Assembly: GCA_040766105.1 (NCBI GenBank)
Contig: JAXGRD010000004.1
Span: 62,001 to 126,000 of the forward strand
Direction: 5' to 3'
DNA from: JAXGRD01 sp040766105
GTDB lineage: Bacteria; Bacillota; Clostridia; Peptostreptococcales; Anaerovoracaceae
Length of the DNA: 64,000 nucleotides
The position numbers were made by a program, and so were the translations under genes. The notes beneath the pieces are model-generated. The model saw only the letters and a program-made list of their open reading frames with translations, had not been told where the DNA came from and made no database searches. Positions within the stretch are counted from its first letter, which is position 1; each line of letters opens with the position of its first letter. Shown here one piece after another: positions 50,450-59,622 of the stretch.

Positions 50450-50490
50450 AAAAGAACTGTGCGGATTTACTTTCCCCACAGTTCTTTTTT
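50450..50490. terminator. terminator between crotonase and the PNPOx-like gene
   Basis: AAAGAACTGTG (50451-50461) pairs with CACAGTTCTTT (50477-50487) and is followed by T residues on the plus strand. It can also serve the converging gene that ends at 50499. Confidence 0.85.
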
Positions 50491-50498
50491 ATTACCTA

Positions 50499-50972
50499 CT
50501 ATACGCCAATCTTGGCTGTCAAATGCTCAACTTTAATGATGACCGCTTGGAATCGTCCATCCTCAGCCTTCATGTATTTATCGAAGCCGCCGCTATCCAT
50601 TTCTTTGGGCGTGTATTTTTCGCCGATTGCCTTCATGGCCCACATGAACTCTTCTCCCTCGGTCACAAGCTTTGCCTTTCCAAAGGCGATGGCACTGCGA
50701 AACATTGTGGTAAATCGTTCCGGTACAATGTTGTCCGCATCCACCACACAGAAAGAAACCTTGGGATCCTTCTTCATGGCATCCACCTTATGCCCTTCCA
50801 TAGAGCAATGGAAGACGATTTTATCATCCTTAAAAACGAAGCTGACAGGTACGGCAAAGGGATAACCGTCATCACCGTTGACAGCCAGGACGCCGTTGGT
50901 CGCCTTTTCCATCATGGCGATGGCATCTTCTCTACTCCCTTCCTTTGCTACTCTTCTCATTTCTCTGAACAT
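50499..50972 (-). CDS. pyridoxamine 5'-phosphate oxidase-like flavin protein (NimA type)
   Basis: 157 residues. The split-barrel FMN-binding fold is indicated by NGVLAVNGDDGYPFAVPVSFV, IVFHCSMEGHKVDAMKKDPKVSFCVV and SAIAFGKAKLV. Members range from nitroimidazole reductases to heme-binding proteins; the substrate is not known. It lies 15 bases downstream of glutamine synthetase on the same strand and probably shares its transcript. Confidence 0.87.
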   Translation of the reverse strand: MFREMRRVAKEGSREDAIAMMEKATNGVLAVNGDDGYPFAVPVSFVFKDDKIVFHCSMEGHKVDAMKKDPKVSFCVVDADNIVPERFTTMFRSAIAFGKAKLVTEGEEFMWAMKAIGEKYTPKEMDSGGFDKYMKAEDGRFQAVIIKVEHLTAKIGV

Positions 50973-50986
50973 AATGATCTCCTCCT

Positions 50987-52420
50987 TTATAAATCATAAT
51001 ACATGTCGAATTCCACAGGTGTGGGCATCTCGATATGTCTTTGCAGATCTTTTCGTCTCTTCTCAATCCAAAGATCGATGAGTTTTTTTGGGAAAACACC
51101 TCCTGCTGTGAGGAAGTTGTGATCCCTCTCCAGTGCCTTAATGGCCGAACCCAAGGATTTGGGCAGTCCCTTTATGTTTTTTCTTTCCTCCGGGGAGAGG
51201 GCATATAAGTTAATATCGTAAGGTCCGTTTCCGTCGGCTACCGGGTCAATTTTGTTCTTGATGCCGTCTAACCCTGCCATTAATATGGCTGCATAGGCAT
51301 AGTACGGATTGCAGGTGCCATCGGGGTTTCTCAGTTCAAACCGCTTTTTATCCGGATCTTTGGCATAAGCCGGAATACGAATAACCGAGCTTCTGTTTGC
51401 AGTGGCAAAACCAACCGTCACCGGTGCTTCAAAGCCGGGAACCAATCTCTTAAAGGAGTTGGTGCTGGGATTTGTGAAGGCGCAGATGGCGCCAATATGT
51501 CTGAGAAGACCGCCGATAAACCATAGCGCTTCTTTGGACAACTGAGAATATCCATCCTTGTCGAAGAAGATGGGTTCTCCCTCTTTAAACATGTGCATGT
51601 GAACGTGCATGCCGTTACCCGCTTCGTTGTAAACCGGCTTAGGCATAAAGGTGGCCGTCCGATTTTCCTTGATGGCTTGATTCTTCACAATGTACTTTGT
51701 CATCATGGTCTTGTCGGCCATTTCTCGCAGACCGCCAAACTCAACTTCTACTTCCATTTGTCCGGGACCACCCACCTCATGGTGATGGTATTTCACGCGA
51801 ATCCCATGCTCTTCCATGATGGTGCAAACCCTGCTTCGGAAGTCATAGAGTACGTCTTGAGGTGACGCAATATGATAACCACCCTTGTGGGCAATCTTAT
51901 AGGCTAAGTTCACTTCATCGTCCTTGCCCTTATTCCACTCCGCCTGACCGGTGTCCAAATGGAAGCCTGAACGGTTGGGATCTACGCTGTAGCTCACATG
52001 GTCAAAGACATGGAACTCAAACTCCGGTCCAATGCGAAACTCATCGGCGATTCCCGTGGAGAGCATGTATTCTTCAGCATGCTTTGCCACATTTCGTGGA
52101 TCCTGATCAAAGGGTTTGTTCTTTGGGTATTCAATTACATATACATCCCCGATCATGGTAACTGTAGAGACCTCAGAAAACCTGTCTACGTAAGCGGTGG
52201 TCAGATCGGGAATGAACACCATGTCGCTCTTCTCCACCGGCGCGAAGCCGTAATTGCTCCCATCAAAGCCGATACCGCTCTTGAGGATGTCCTCTTCAAA
52301 TCGATCGGCGGGAATGGTCAAATGCCGCCATCTTCCGTCAATATCGATCATCATAAAGTCCACCATGTGGATCTTATTATCTTCTATAAACCGCTTTGCT
52401 TCCATGAATGTCTTAAACAT
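50987..52420 (-). CDS. glnA: glutamine synthetase, type I
   Basis: 477 residues. It makes glutamine from glutamate and ammonia. Visible active-site motifs: GFDGSNYGFAPVEKSDM, EFEFHVFD (metal Glu), HHHEVGGPGQMEVEVEFG, NGMHVHMHM (substrate His), and KRLVPGFEAPVTVGFATANRSSVIRIP. A tyrosine in NLYALSPEERKNIKGLP occupies the place of the adenylylation site, though Firmicutes usually do not adenylylate. The start overlaps the upstream ArsC-like gene by 8 bases. Confidence 0.93.
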   Translation of the reverse strand: MFKTFMEAKRFIEDNKIHMVDFMMIDIDGRWRHLTIPADRFEEDILKSGIGFDGSNYGFAPVEKSDMVFIPDLTTAYVDRFSEVSTVTMIGDVYVIEYPKNKPFDQDPRNVAKHAEEYMLSTGIADEFRIGPEFEFHVFDHVSYSVDPNRSGFHLDTGQAEWNKGKDDEVNLAYKIAHKGGYHIASPQDVLYDFRSRVCTIMEEHGIRVKYHHHEVGGPGQMEVEVEFGGLREMADKTMMTKYIVKNQAIKENRTATFMPKPVYNEAGNGMHVHMHMFKEGEPIFFDKDGYSQLSKEALWFIGGLLRHIGAICAFTNPSTNSFKRLVPGFEAPVTVGFATANRSSVIRIPAYAKDPDKKRFELRNPDGTCNPYYAYAAILMAGLDGIKNKIDPVADGNGPYDINLYALSPEERKNIKGLPKSLGSAIKALERDHNFLTAGGVFPKKLIDLWIEKRRKDLQRHIEMPTPVEFDMYYDL

Positions 52421-52769
52421 CTGTCAATCTCTCTTTCCACTGTTCTTCTTTAAATCCAAGCAACACAAAATCTTTTCCTACGACCAAAGGCCTCTTCACC
52501 AACATACCGTCGGTGGCCAATAGGTCCAGTTGCTCATCTTCACTCATTTTCGGTAATTTGTCTTTCAACTCCAACTCGCGATACTGCATACCACTGGTGT
52601 TGAAAAACCGCTTTAAAGGTAAGTCACTCATTTTATACCACTTAGCGAGGCTCTTTCTGTCCGGATTGTCGCCTTTAATGTCTACCAGTTGATAGTCTAC
52701 ACCCTTCTCATCCAGCCACTTCAATGCTTTTTTGCATGTGGTACACTTGGAATAACAATAAACTTTCAT
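52413..52769 (-). CDS. ArsC/Spx/YffB-family thioredoxin-fold protein
   Basis: 118 residues. Thioredoxin-like fold with a CxxC motif near the N-terminus (KCTTCKKALKWLDEKG; Cys9 and Cys12), the RFFNTSGMQYRELELKD block and the cis-proline region VKRPLVVGKDFVLLGFKEEQW. These features match YffB/ArsC-like reductases more than Spx regulators, because the RNA polymerase-contact Gly of Spx is not evident. The function is not known. It precedes and overlaps glnA. Confidence 0.88.
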   Translation of the reverse strand: MKVYCYSKCTTCKKALKWLDEKGVDYQLVDIKGDNPDRKSLAKWYKMSDLPLKRFFNTSGMQYRELELKDKLPKMSEDEQLDLLATDGMLVKRPLVVGKDFVLLGFKEEQWKERLTDV

Positions 52770-52790
52770 CTTCGCTCCTTATCCAATTAG

Positions 52791-52822
52791 AAAACCGACA
52801 GTCCACACGGTCTGCCGGTTTT
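52791..52822 (-). terminator. terminator of the bifurcating-oxidoreductase operon
   Basis: AAAACCGACAG (52791-52801) pairs with CTGCCGGTTTT (52812-52822) with one mismatch, and the minus-strand transcript continues with T. It follows the stop of the 1170-residue gene by 10 bases. Confidence 0.75.
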
Positions 52823-52832
52823 CAGATTAATA

Positions 52833-55800
52833 TTAGTCTGTCATATTGGCAGGTGCCGGGATTCTGTCTGCTATCATGTTCATCAGGTTGTCGGTACACT
52901 TCTGCGGTGTAACAAACTTAGCCTTATCCACTGTAACAAACTTGGGCTCTACCGGTTTCAATGCGCCACCATAGATTTCACCAATCTCGGCATACTTGTA
53001 TGCCGGAACTTTGTCATCCATCTCTGCAGAAATATCTTCGGTATCTTCAAAGAAGAATTCCTTTTCATAGATTTGCGCGATTTCCGCTGCCACTTCCCAG
53101 TTGGAAAGTGCAATGTATTCATCTATCGCCGCCTCTACACCCAGAAGTCTTCTCTCCGTGTTCGTGTATGTGCCGTCAACAGAAGCAAATCCGGTACCTG
53201 GTATAACCACGTCGGCCTTCTCTGCCGTCTTGGTGGGATGGGTATCACAAACCATGAGGAACTCCAGACCCTTCAAGTACTTCTGTTCCGGATCTTCTCC
53301 GAATACCAGCAATCCCTTCACGCCTTCCATGGCCTCCGCACCGGCCGTAATGCCCATGTCGATAAGACCCTGAGAGTTGTTCTTTGCCTTCACCTGTAAG
53401 ATTCCATCTCTAGGTGAACCGATATGTCCGGATAACAGCGCGATATCTGCAATCATGGTTGCTGCTTCCTCAGTCACAAAGTTCTGTGAGAAGACGATCA
53501 TTGCCTTCTTTGCTTTTCCGTAGATTCCGGTAACTTCTTCCATGTTCTTGCTTACCTTCACATCGGATAAGCTCTTCTTAAATGCAGCAAAACCCTTGGC
53601 ATCGCTTTTCTTACCACTGTCAATCAGCGCTTTGGCGATTTCCTTCAGTGCAGATACGTCATTCTTTGTATATACAATCTTCGTCGCAAATTCAAAGTGT
53701 TGTTCCTGACCTCTTGGGTTGACTAGTATCACCTTTGCGCCGTTTTCTGCAGCCTGCTTTAGCTTCAGCTGAATAATTGGGTTGTCAATGGTGTTGAATC
53801 CGGTCACCAAAATCACTTCTGTAGAAAGCAACTCATCGATGGTGTTGGGAGATGCATCCACGCCCAATACAGGAGCAATCCCGCTGGGTCTATTGTTGAA
53901 GCACAGTGTTTTGGCGCCGATAGCATCAGCCAGCTTCTTCATTACATAGGCTTCTTCATTGGTATATCTGTCAGATATGGCTACTGCCACAGAGTCCTTA
54001 CCATGCCTTGCAGCTACAGCCTGAGCCTTCTTTGCAACCATGACAAGTGCTTCGTGATAGTCGGTCATGCGGAATTCGTCACCCTCTTTGATAAGAGGAT
54101 CTTCCAGCTTACCTTCCATAATGGAACAGTCAAATCCCCACTTACCCTTACCGCAGGCAAGTCCTTTGTTGACATAACCGGCTTTATCGGGAACCATTTT
54201 CACCAACATCTCGCCCATGGATTCCAATTGGAAACTGCAACCAACGGAACAATAGGAACAGGTGGTGTCTGTGACATAGGAGTCCACAGGAACTTCCTTT
54301 GCAACGGTTTGACGTTCCTGGATTGCACCTACAGGACACACATCCACGCACTGTCCGCAGGACACACAACCGGATTCCAACAAGGGTTTTTCCATGTTGG
54401 GTTTAACCACGGTATCAAAGCCTCTCTGGACCAGTCCCAAAGCACCGATGCCCAAAACCTCATCACATATGCGGACACAAAGGCCACAGAGGATACACTT
54501 GTTAGGATCTCGAACAATGAAGGGATGATTGTCTTCATACTCGGTTCTGTTAATATCTCCTTCAAATCTCTCCGGCTTTACATTGTACTCATTGGCATAG
54601 TCATATAGCTTGCATTCGAAGTAATCGTGACATCCACACTCCAGACATCTATTGGCTTCGATTTCCGCTGCTTCCGGTGAGTATCCTGTGGGGATTACTT
54701 CGGAGAAGTTATCCTTTCTCTCCTTTGCAGTCAGCTCATCCATTACCGGTCTGCAGATGCGTTCTCTGTCTTCAAAGTCTTCCTCGGTAAGGTCGTCTCT
54801 CGTTACTACGTAAGGCTTCTGGTATCTGATGATTTCTCCGTCCAAATAGGAATCGATTACTGTAGCCGCTTTTCTTGCATCGGCAATGGCCTCTACAGCG
54901 ATGGAGATTTTGTCGTTTCCGCAGTCTCCGCCGGCAAAGATTCCCGGGATGCTGGTCATGAATGTATCAGGATCGTACGCGATAGCCCCTCTCTTCGTCT
55001 TATCGATTTTCTTGAAGAGGGATGCATCCACTGCCTGGCCGATACCCAAAATAACCGTATCCACTTCAATGGTTTCCGTCTTACCCTTTACCGGTACCGG
55101 TCTACGACGACCGGACTCATCAGGTTCACCCAGCTCCATAACTTGAAGTTTCATTTTCTTAACCTTTCCATTTTTATCCCCAATGATTTCCAGAGGATTG
55201 GTCAAGTTCTTAAAGATTACGCCTTCTTCTTCCGCTTCCACGATTTCAATCATGTCAGCCGGCATTTCATCTTTTGTTCTTCGATATACGTTGTAAACCT
55301 TTTCCGCTCCCAGTCGTACAGCTGTTCTGCAAGCGTCCATGGCAGTGTTTCCGCCACCTACGATGGCAACCTTCTTACCCAGTTCAATGGGCTCGTTTCT
55401 TACTACCTTTCGCAGGAAGTCAATGGCACCGATAACGCCGTTCAGGTCTTCTCCCGCACAGCCCACGCCGGTGGATACCCAAGCGCCGATAGCCAAAAGC
55501 ACCGCATCGAAGTCTTCTTTGATGGTTTCAAAGGGCATATCCACACCAACCTTTGTGTTGGTGACGACTTCAACGCCCATAGCTTCCATAACGGCAATTT
55601 CGCCGTCGATGACTTCCTTGGGAAGTCTGTATTCGGGAATGCCGTAACGCAACATTCCGCCTGCCTTGGGCATGGATTCAAATACGGTCACATCGTGTCC
55701 CTTTAGCTTTAAGAAGTATGCTGCTGAAAGTCCCATTGGACCACCGCCGATTACGGCAACTCTCTTGCCCGTGGATTCTTCACACTCGGGAACAAGCACG

Positions 55801-56345
55801 TTATCTGACATCATGTTCTGGTCCCAAGCAAATCGCTTGAGCCACTGAATGGCAACCGGTTCATCTACCAATGCACGTCTGCACTCGTCTTCACAGGGGT
55901 GGGGACATACTCTTCCCAGAGATCCGGGCATGGGAATCTTGTTTTTAATCAGTTCCAGCGCTTCTTCATATTCGCCGTTGGCAATGAGACCTGCATAACC
56001 CTGACAGTCCGTCTGTGCCGGACAAGCCAATACGCAAGGTGGTCTGCAGTCACCCACGTGATTGGAGAGAAGAAGCTCCAGGTTGGTCTTTCTGGACTCC
56101 ATGACTCTTACCGTGTCGGTTCTCACGACCATATTGGGTGCAATCTCCGTTGCACATGCTTTGACCATTTTGGGGTTGCCTTCTACTTCGCAAACGCAAA
56201 GTCCACAGGCACCGTATATTTCTGTTCTTTCATCATAGCAAAGGGTGGGAATGTAAATATCATTCTCCTTGGCTACCTCCAGGATGGTCTGTCCCGAAAA
56301 GCCAAGTACTTCTTTGCCGTCAATGTTTAATCTGAATCGTTTCAT
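52833..56345 (-). CDS. large fused subunit: 2Fe-2S + GltD/NfnB-like FAD-NADPH domain + ferredoxin + NuoG-like molybdopterin-fold domain
   Basis: 1170 residues. Domains in order: plant-type 2Fe-2S (C36, C47, C50, C64); GltD-type double Fe-S helical domain (C100, C104, C108, C114, C147, C151, C155); FAD and NAD(P)H domains, with FAD loop VIGGGPMGLSA at 198-208 and second Rossmann VAIVGGGNTAMDAC at 326-339 followed by NVYRRTKDEMP, whose arginine pair favours NADPH; two 4Fe-4S ferredoxin sites (C617-C627 and C660-C670); MopB 4Fe-4S (C696, C699, C703, C731) and a truncated molybdopterin-fold domain to about 1090. The formate dehydrogenase active-site Cys/Sec-His is missing (CFNNRPSG at 815-822), so that domain is probably NuoG-like and inactive. 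With the NuoF and NuoE genes it should form a ferredoxin/NADH/NADPH transhydrogenase. Confidence 0.9.
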   Translation of the reverse strand: MKRFRLNIDGKEVLGFSGQTILEVAKENDIYIPTLCYDERTEIYGACGLCVCEVEGNPKMVKACATEIAPNMVVRTDTVRVMESRKTNLELLLSNHVGDCRPPCVLACPAQTDCQGYAGLIANGEYEEALELIKNKIPMPGSLGRVCPHPCEDECRRALVDEPVAIQWLKRFAWDQNMMSDNVLVPECEESTGKRVAVIGGGPMGLSAAYFLKLKGHDVTVFESMPKAGGMLRYGIPEYRLPKEVIDGEIAVMEAMGVEVVTNTKVGVDMPFETIKEDFDAVLLAIGAWVSTGVGCAGEDLNGVIGAIDFLRKVVRNEPIELGKKVAIVGGGNTAMDACRTAVRLGAEKVYNVYRRTKDEMPADMIEIVEAEEEGVIFKNLTNPLEIIGDKNGKVKKMKLQVMELGEPDESGRRRPVPVKGKTETIEVDTVILGIGQAVDASLFKKIDKTKRGAIAYDPDTFMTSIPGIFAGGDCGNDKISIAVEAIADARKAATVIDSYLDGEIIRYQKPYVVTRDDLTEEDFEDRERICRPVMDELTAKERKDNFSEVIPTGYSPEAAEIEANRCLECGCHDYFECKLYDYANEYNVKPERFEGDINRTEYEDNHPFIVRDPNKCILCGLCVRICDEVLGIGALGLVQRGFDTVVKPNMEKPLLESGCVSCGQCVDVCPVGAIQERQTVAKEVPVDSYVTDTTCSYCSVGCSFQLESMGEMLVKMVPDKAGYVNKGLACGKGKWGFDCSIMEGKLEDPLIKEGDEFRMTDYHEALVMVAKKAQAVAARHGKDSVAVAISDRYTNEEAYVMKKLADAIGAKTLCFNNRPSGIAPVLGVDASPNTIDELLSTEVILVTGFNTIDNPIIQLKLKQAAENGAKVILVNPRGQEQHFEFATKIVYTKNDVSALKEIAKALIDSGKKSDAKGFAAFKKSLSDVKVSKNMEEVTGIYGKAKKAMIVFSQNFVTEEAATMIADIALLSGHIGSPRDGILQVKAKNNSQGLIDMGITAGAEAMEGVKGLLVFGEDPEQKYLKGLEFLMVCDTHPTKTAEKADVVIPGTGFASVDGTYTNTERRLLGVEAAIDEYIALSNWEVAAEIAQIYEKEFFFEDTEDISAEMDDKVPAYKYAEIGEIYGGALKPVEPKFVTVDKAKFVTPQKCTDNLMNMIADRIPAPANMTD

Positions 56346-56359
56346 TTCGGTACTCCTCC

Positions 56360-58108
56360 CTACTCTACTGTAATTGCGTCAAATCTGCAGCTTTCCAAAC
56401 ATCTGCCACACTTGATACACAATTCTTGATCGATCACGTGCTTTTTCTTCACTTCGCCGGTGATCGCGTCAACAGGACACTTCCTTGCACACAAGGTGCA
56501 TCCGGTACAATTATCATGAATCTCGAAGGTAATCAGTGCCTTACATGATTTTGCAGTACACTTCTTCTTGTAAATATGATCTTCGTACTCGTTTCGGAAG
56601 TATTTAATCGTAGTGAGCACAGGGTTGGGAGCCGTCTGCCCCAGTCCGCACATGGAACCGTCTTTGATCTTGGAAGCCAATTCCTCCAGCAGTTCAATGT
56701 CTCCGTCCTTACCTTCTCCTTCCGTAATTCTCTCCAAGATCTCCAACATTCTCTTGGTGCCGATTCTGCAGTAGTTGCACTTTCCGCAGGATTCTTTCTT
56801 GGTAAAATCCAGGAAGTATCTTGCCATGTCTACCATGCAAGTGGTCTCGTCCATGACAATCATTCCGCCGGATCCTACAATGGCTCCGGTTCTGTTGATG
56901 TTTTCGTAATCTACCGGGGTATCAATCAGTGCTGCAGGAATACAACCACCGGATGGGCCACCCATCTGTACAGCTTTGAATTCCTTGTCTTGCTTGATTC
57001 CGCCGCCGATACCGTAGATGACATCCTTCAATGGCAATCCCATGGGAACCTCTACAAGGCCTCCCTTTTTGATTTTTCCTGCAAGGGCGAAAACCTTGGT
57101 TCCCTTGCTCTTCTCTGTTCCCATTTCCCCAAAGGCCTTTCCACCATTGAGCAAAATCCAGGGTACGTTGGCAAAGGTTTCAACGTTGTTGATATTGGTG
57201 GGTTGCTGCCAGTATCCTTTTTGTGCAGGGAAAGGTGGCTTCAGTCTAGGCATACCTCTTTCCCCTTCCAGGGATGCAATCAATGCAGTTTCCTCTCCAC
57301 ATACGAAAGCGCCGGCGCCGGCTTTGATTCGAAGGTCAAAGTCATATCCGGATCCCAGGATGTTCTTGCCAAGATAGCCTTTTTCTCTCGCCTGATCGAT
57401 GGCATTCTGCAGTCGCTTGATTGCCAAGGGATACTCGGCACGACAGTAGATTACACCCTCTGTAGCTTCCATGGCATATCCGCCGATGACCATTCCTTCA
57501 ATAAGGGAATGTGGATCTCCTTCCAGGACGGATCTGTCCATGAATGCGCCCGGGTCTCCTTCGTCGGCATTGCATACCATATACTTATTTTCGCCTTTAT
57601 TTTGCTTTGCGGCATTCCACTTAAACCAAGTGGGGAAGCCCGCGCCGCCTCTTCCTCTAAGACCGGAAATCTTGATTTCCTCAATGACTTCATCCGGCGT
57701 CATTTGGTTGACCACTTTGTCCAGTGCTTTATAACCGTCCTTCGCGATGTATTCTTCAATGACTTCCGGATTGATCATACCGGTGTTTCGCAGAACAACT
57801 CTGTGCTGTCCGGTAATAACCTGCTCGTCTTCCGGCGTAATTGCCAAATCACCAACAGGTTCTCCACCCTTGATGTGGCCTTCCACGATAGCCTCAACAT
57901 TCTCAGGCTGTACCTTTGTATATCTGGTCATTTTTCCGTCATCATCATACACGTCGACGATAGGTTCCAGATAGCAATTCCCTACACAGCCTGTAATGCC
58001 TACAGTTGCAGGCAGGCTCTGTGCCAGGATTTGTTTTTCAAACTCTGCCGCAGTCTTCTTTGCGCCGGTGGCGATTCCGCAGCTTCCTTCTCCTACGATG
58101 ATTCTCAT
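56360..58108 (-). CDS. NuoF/HydB-type flavin subunit of a bifurcating oxidoreductase
   Basis: About 582 residues from ATG 58108 (AGGAGGG upstream). An N-terminal thioredoxin-like 2Fe-2S domain (CGIATGAKK, GCVGNC), then the NADH/FMN domain with GLRGRGGAGFPTWFKWNAA near 158, NADEGDPGAFMDRS, the SLBB region, a 4Fe-4S site ESCGKCNYCRIGT and a C-terminal pair of 4Fe-4S sites (CTGCTLCARKCP and CIKCGRCLESC). The extra N- and C-terminal Fe-S domains separate HydB/Stn-type subunits from respiratory NuoF. It is the probable site of NADH exchange and flavin bifurcation. Confidence 0.94.
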   Translation of the reverse strand: MRIIVGEGSCGIATGAKKTAAEFEKQILAQSLPATVGITGCVGNCYLEPIVDVYDDDGKMTRYTKVQPENVEAIVEGHIKGGEPVGDLAITPEDEQVITGQHRVVLRNTGMINPEVIEEYIAKDGYKALDKVVNQMTPDEVIEEIKISGLRGRGGAGFPTWFKWNAAKQNKGENKYMVCNADEGDPGAFMDRSVLEGDPHSLIEGMVIGGYAMEATEGVIYCRAEYPLAIKRLQNAIDQAREKGYLGKNILGSGYDFDLRIKAGAGAFVCGEETALIASLEGERGMPRLKPPFPAQKGYWQQPTNINNVETFANVPWILLNGGKAFGEMGTEKSKGTKVFALAGKIKKGGLVEVPMGLPLKDVIYGIGGGIKQDKEFKAVQMGGPSGGCIPAALIDTPVDYENINRTGAIVGSGGMIVMDETTCMVDMARYFLDFTKKESCGKCNYCRIGTKRMLEILERITEGEGKDGDIELLEELASKIKDGSMCGLGQTAPNPVLTTIKYFRNEYEDHIYKKKCTAKSCKALITFEIHDNCTGCTLCARKCPVDAITGEVKKKHVIDQELCIKCGRCLESCRFDAITVE

Positions 58109-58121
58109 GAACAACTCCCTC

Positions 58122-58640
58122 CTATGCTCTTTCTCTGATACTGTCAAGAACATCCTTTACGGAATCCTTGTCAAGGTTACCGTACGTTTCTTCTTCTTCC
58201 GGTCCCTGAACCATCATTACAGGTGCCAAGGAACAACATCCTAAGCAAGCAACATTATTCAGTGTAAAAATGCCATCTTCCGTCGTCTCTCCATCTTGAA
58301 TCCCAAGGTGTTCAACGATAGATTCTTCTATGATATCGGCACCGTTTACATGGCAAGCGGTACCCTTGCAAAGCATAATCAGGTTCTTGCCGATAGGCTC
58401 CATTCTAAACTGCGCATAAAAGGTTGCGATCCCATATATCTTTGCGGGTTTGATTCCCGTTTCATCCGAAATATATTTGATTGCTTCAGGGGATAGAAAA
58501 CCATATATATCCTGGGTTTTCTGCAGGATGGTGATCAAACTACCGGGTACTTTCGCATATTTTTTGAGAACAGGTGTCAATTCCTTGAATTGTTCCGCCC
58601 TGCTACATTCGCACCCACAATTACATTTTGTTTCGCTCAT
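58122..58640 (-). CDS. NuoE/HydC-type 2Fe-2S subunit
   Basis: About 172 residues from ATG 58640 with AAGGAG upstream. The four 2Fe-2S ligands are C91 and C96 (CKGTACHVNGA) and C132 and C136 (ACLGCCSLAP). An unusual N-terminus has four extra cysteines in 12 residues (C6, C8, C10, C12), perhaps another metal site. It is the first gene of the three-gene complex, followed 13 bases later by the NuoF-type subunit. Confidence 0.94.
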   Translation of the reverse strand: MSETKCNCGCECSRAEQFKELTPVLKKYAKVPGSLITILQKTQDIYGFLSPEAIKYISDETGIKPAKIYGIATFYAQFRMEPIGKNLIMLCKGTACHVNGADIIEESIVEHLGIQDGETTEDGIFTLNNVACLGCCSLAPVMMVQGPEEEETYGNLDKDSVKDVLDSIRERA

Positions 58641-58695
58641 TTGCACATCTCCTTTTTCGTGATCTTTCCGGTGCATGATTTTGCACACATATCAA

Positions 58696-58724
58696 ATTAT
58701 ACCATATCGCTTTTTATAAAACAA
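58696..58724 (-). promoter_or_regulatory. promoter of the bifurcating-oxidoreductase operon
   Basis: Minus strand TTGTTT, 17 bases, then TATAAT with a TGG extension just before it (TGGTATAAT). It stands 55 bases ahead of the NuoE-type start and is the only good promoter in the gap to the EamA gene. Confidence 0.75.
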
Positions 58725-58731
58725 CGTAGGA

Positions 58732-59622
58732 TTATCGGTGAAGTTTCAACAGTTTCCCGTATATTTTTTTCACATCCAGCTCCATAATAAATAATCCGGA
58801 AATAAGCAGAATTGCCCCTACATACGCCCTCGGTGCCAATATCTCACCGGCAAAAAAGAAAGCAACCAGTCCGGAAAACACCGGCTCCAGTGTGAAGATG
58901 ACGCCAACGTGAGCCGCAGTGGTGTAGCACTGTGCCAAACATTGTATTAAGTAAGCGACGCCGGTGCAGAAAACCGTAAGAAAAATAATGGAAAACCACA
59001 CAGTATCGGTTTTCGGAATGGTGGGTGTCTCCGTCAATATCATGGTCACCAAACAGAAGAGCCCGGTAAACAGAAGCTGAAATACGCCCAACTGGAACGG
59101 ATTCACCTCTTCCCTCTTCACGGCTGACTCTGTAATGACCATATCCACCGCATATGCCACAGCACACATAATGCACAGAAGATCTCCCCAAGCAAGCTTG
59201 AACTCATTGGTTAAGGTCAAAAGACCAATGCCAATGATACACATAATAACCACAATGCCCAGTTTTCTGCTGGGAATCTTTTTCTTGAAAAGAAAATCCA
59301 GTATAGGTACGACAACCACCGATAAAGCGCAGAGAAATCCCGCGTTGGAAATGCTCGTATACAGGACGCCAAAGGTTGCCCCGATATAAGTAAAATACAG
59401 TGCTACAGCAATGTAGATGCTGTAGCGAATAGTGATTTTATTTACTGTTTTTAATCGTGGAAAGGAAAGTGCAGCCGCCACTGTGAAGGCGCCTAAAAAA
59501 CGATATGTGTTTATGGTAAAGGGTTCCATCTCCCTTAGACAGAGAGACATCATATAATAGGACACGCCCCAGAACAATGTTACGAGGAGAAGCATCATAT
59601 CTGCTTTTAACTGTACCTTCAT
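58732..59622 (-). CDS. EamA/DMT-family drug/metabolite exporter
   Basis: 296 residues with ten hydrophobic spans in two EamA repeats. The start MMLLLVTLFWGVSYYMMSL and the second repeat TAAHVGVIFTLEPVFSGLVAFFFAGEIL are the family hallmarks. The substrate is unknown. The ATG directly follows the holA stop (TAAATG), so it is translated with holA from the comEC-holA transcript. Confidence 0.9.
   Translation of the reverse strand: MKVQLKADMMLLLVTLFWGVSYYMMSLCLREMEPFTINTYRFLGAFTVAAALSFPRLKTVNKITIRYSIYIAVALYFTYIGATFGVLYTSISNAGFLCALSVVVVPILDFLFKKKIPSRKLGIVVIMCIIGIGLLTLTNEFKLAWGDLLCIMCAVAYAVDMVITESAVKREEVNPFQLGVFQLLFTGLFCLVTMILTETPTIPKTDTVWFSIIFLTVFCTGVAYLIQCLAQCYTTAAHVGVIFTLEPVFSGLVAFFFAGEILAPRAYVGAILLISGLFIMELDVKKIYGKLLKLHR

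Noticed and set aside
52833..54100. Formate dehydrogenase catalytic subunit as the function of the C-terminal third of the large fusion
   Set aside because: The catalytic Cys/Sec-His is not at the expected position and the final molybdopterin-binding domain is missing, so a NuoG-like inactive domain is more likely.
56576..58138. A 520-codon open frame antisense to the NuoF-type gene
   Set aside because: It mirrors a highly conserved gene on the other strand, has no ribosome site and no recognisable motif; long antisense frames are expected from the codon use of such genes.
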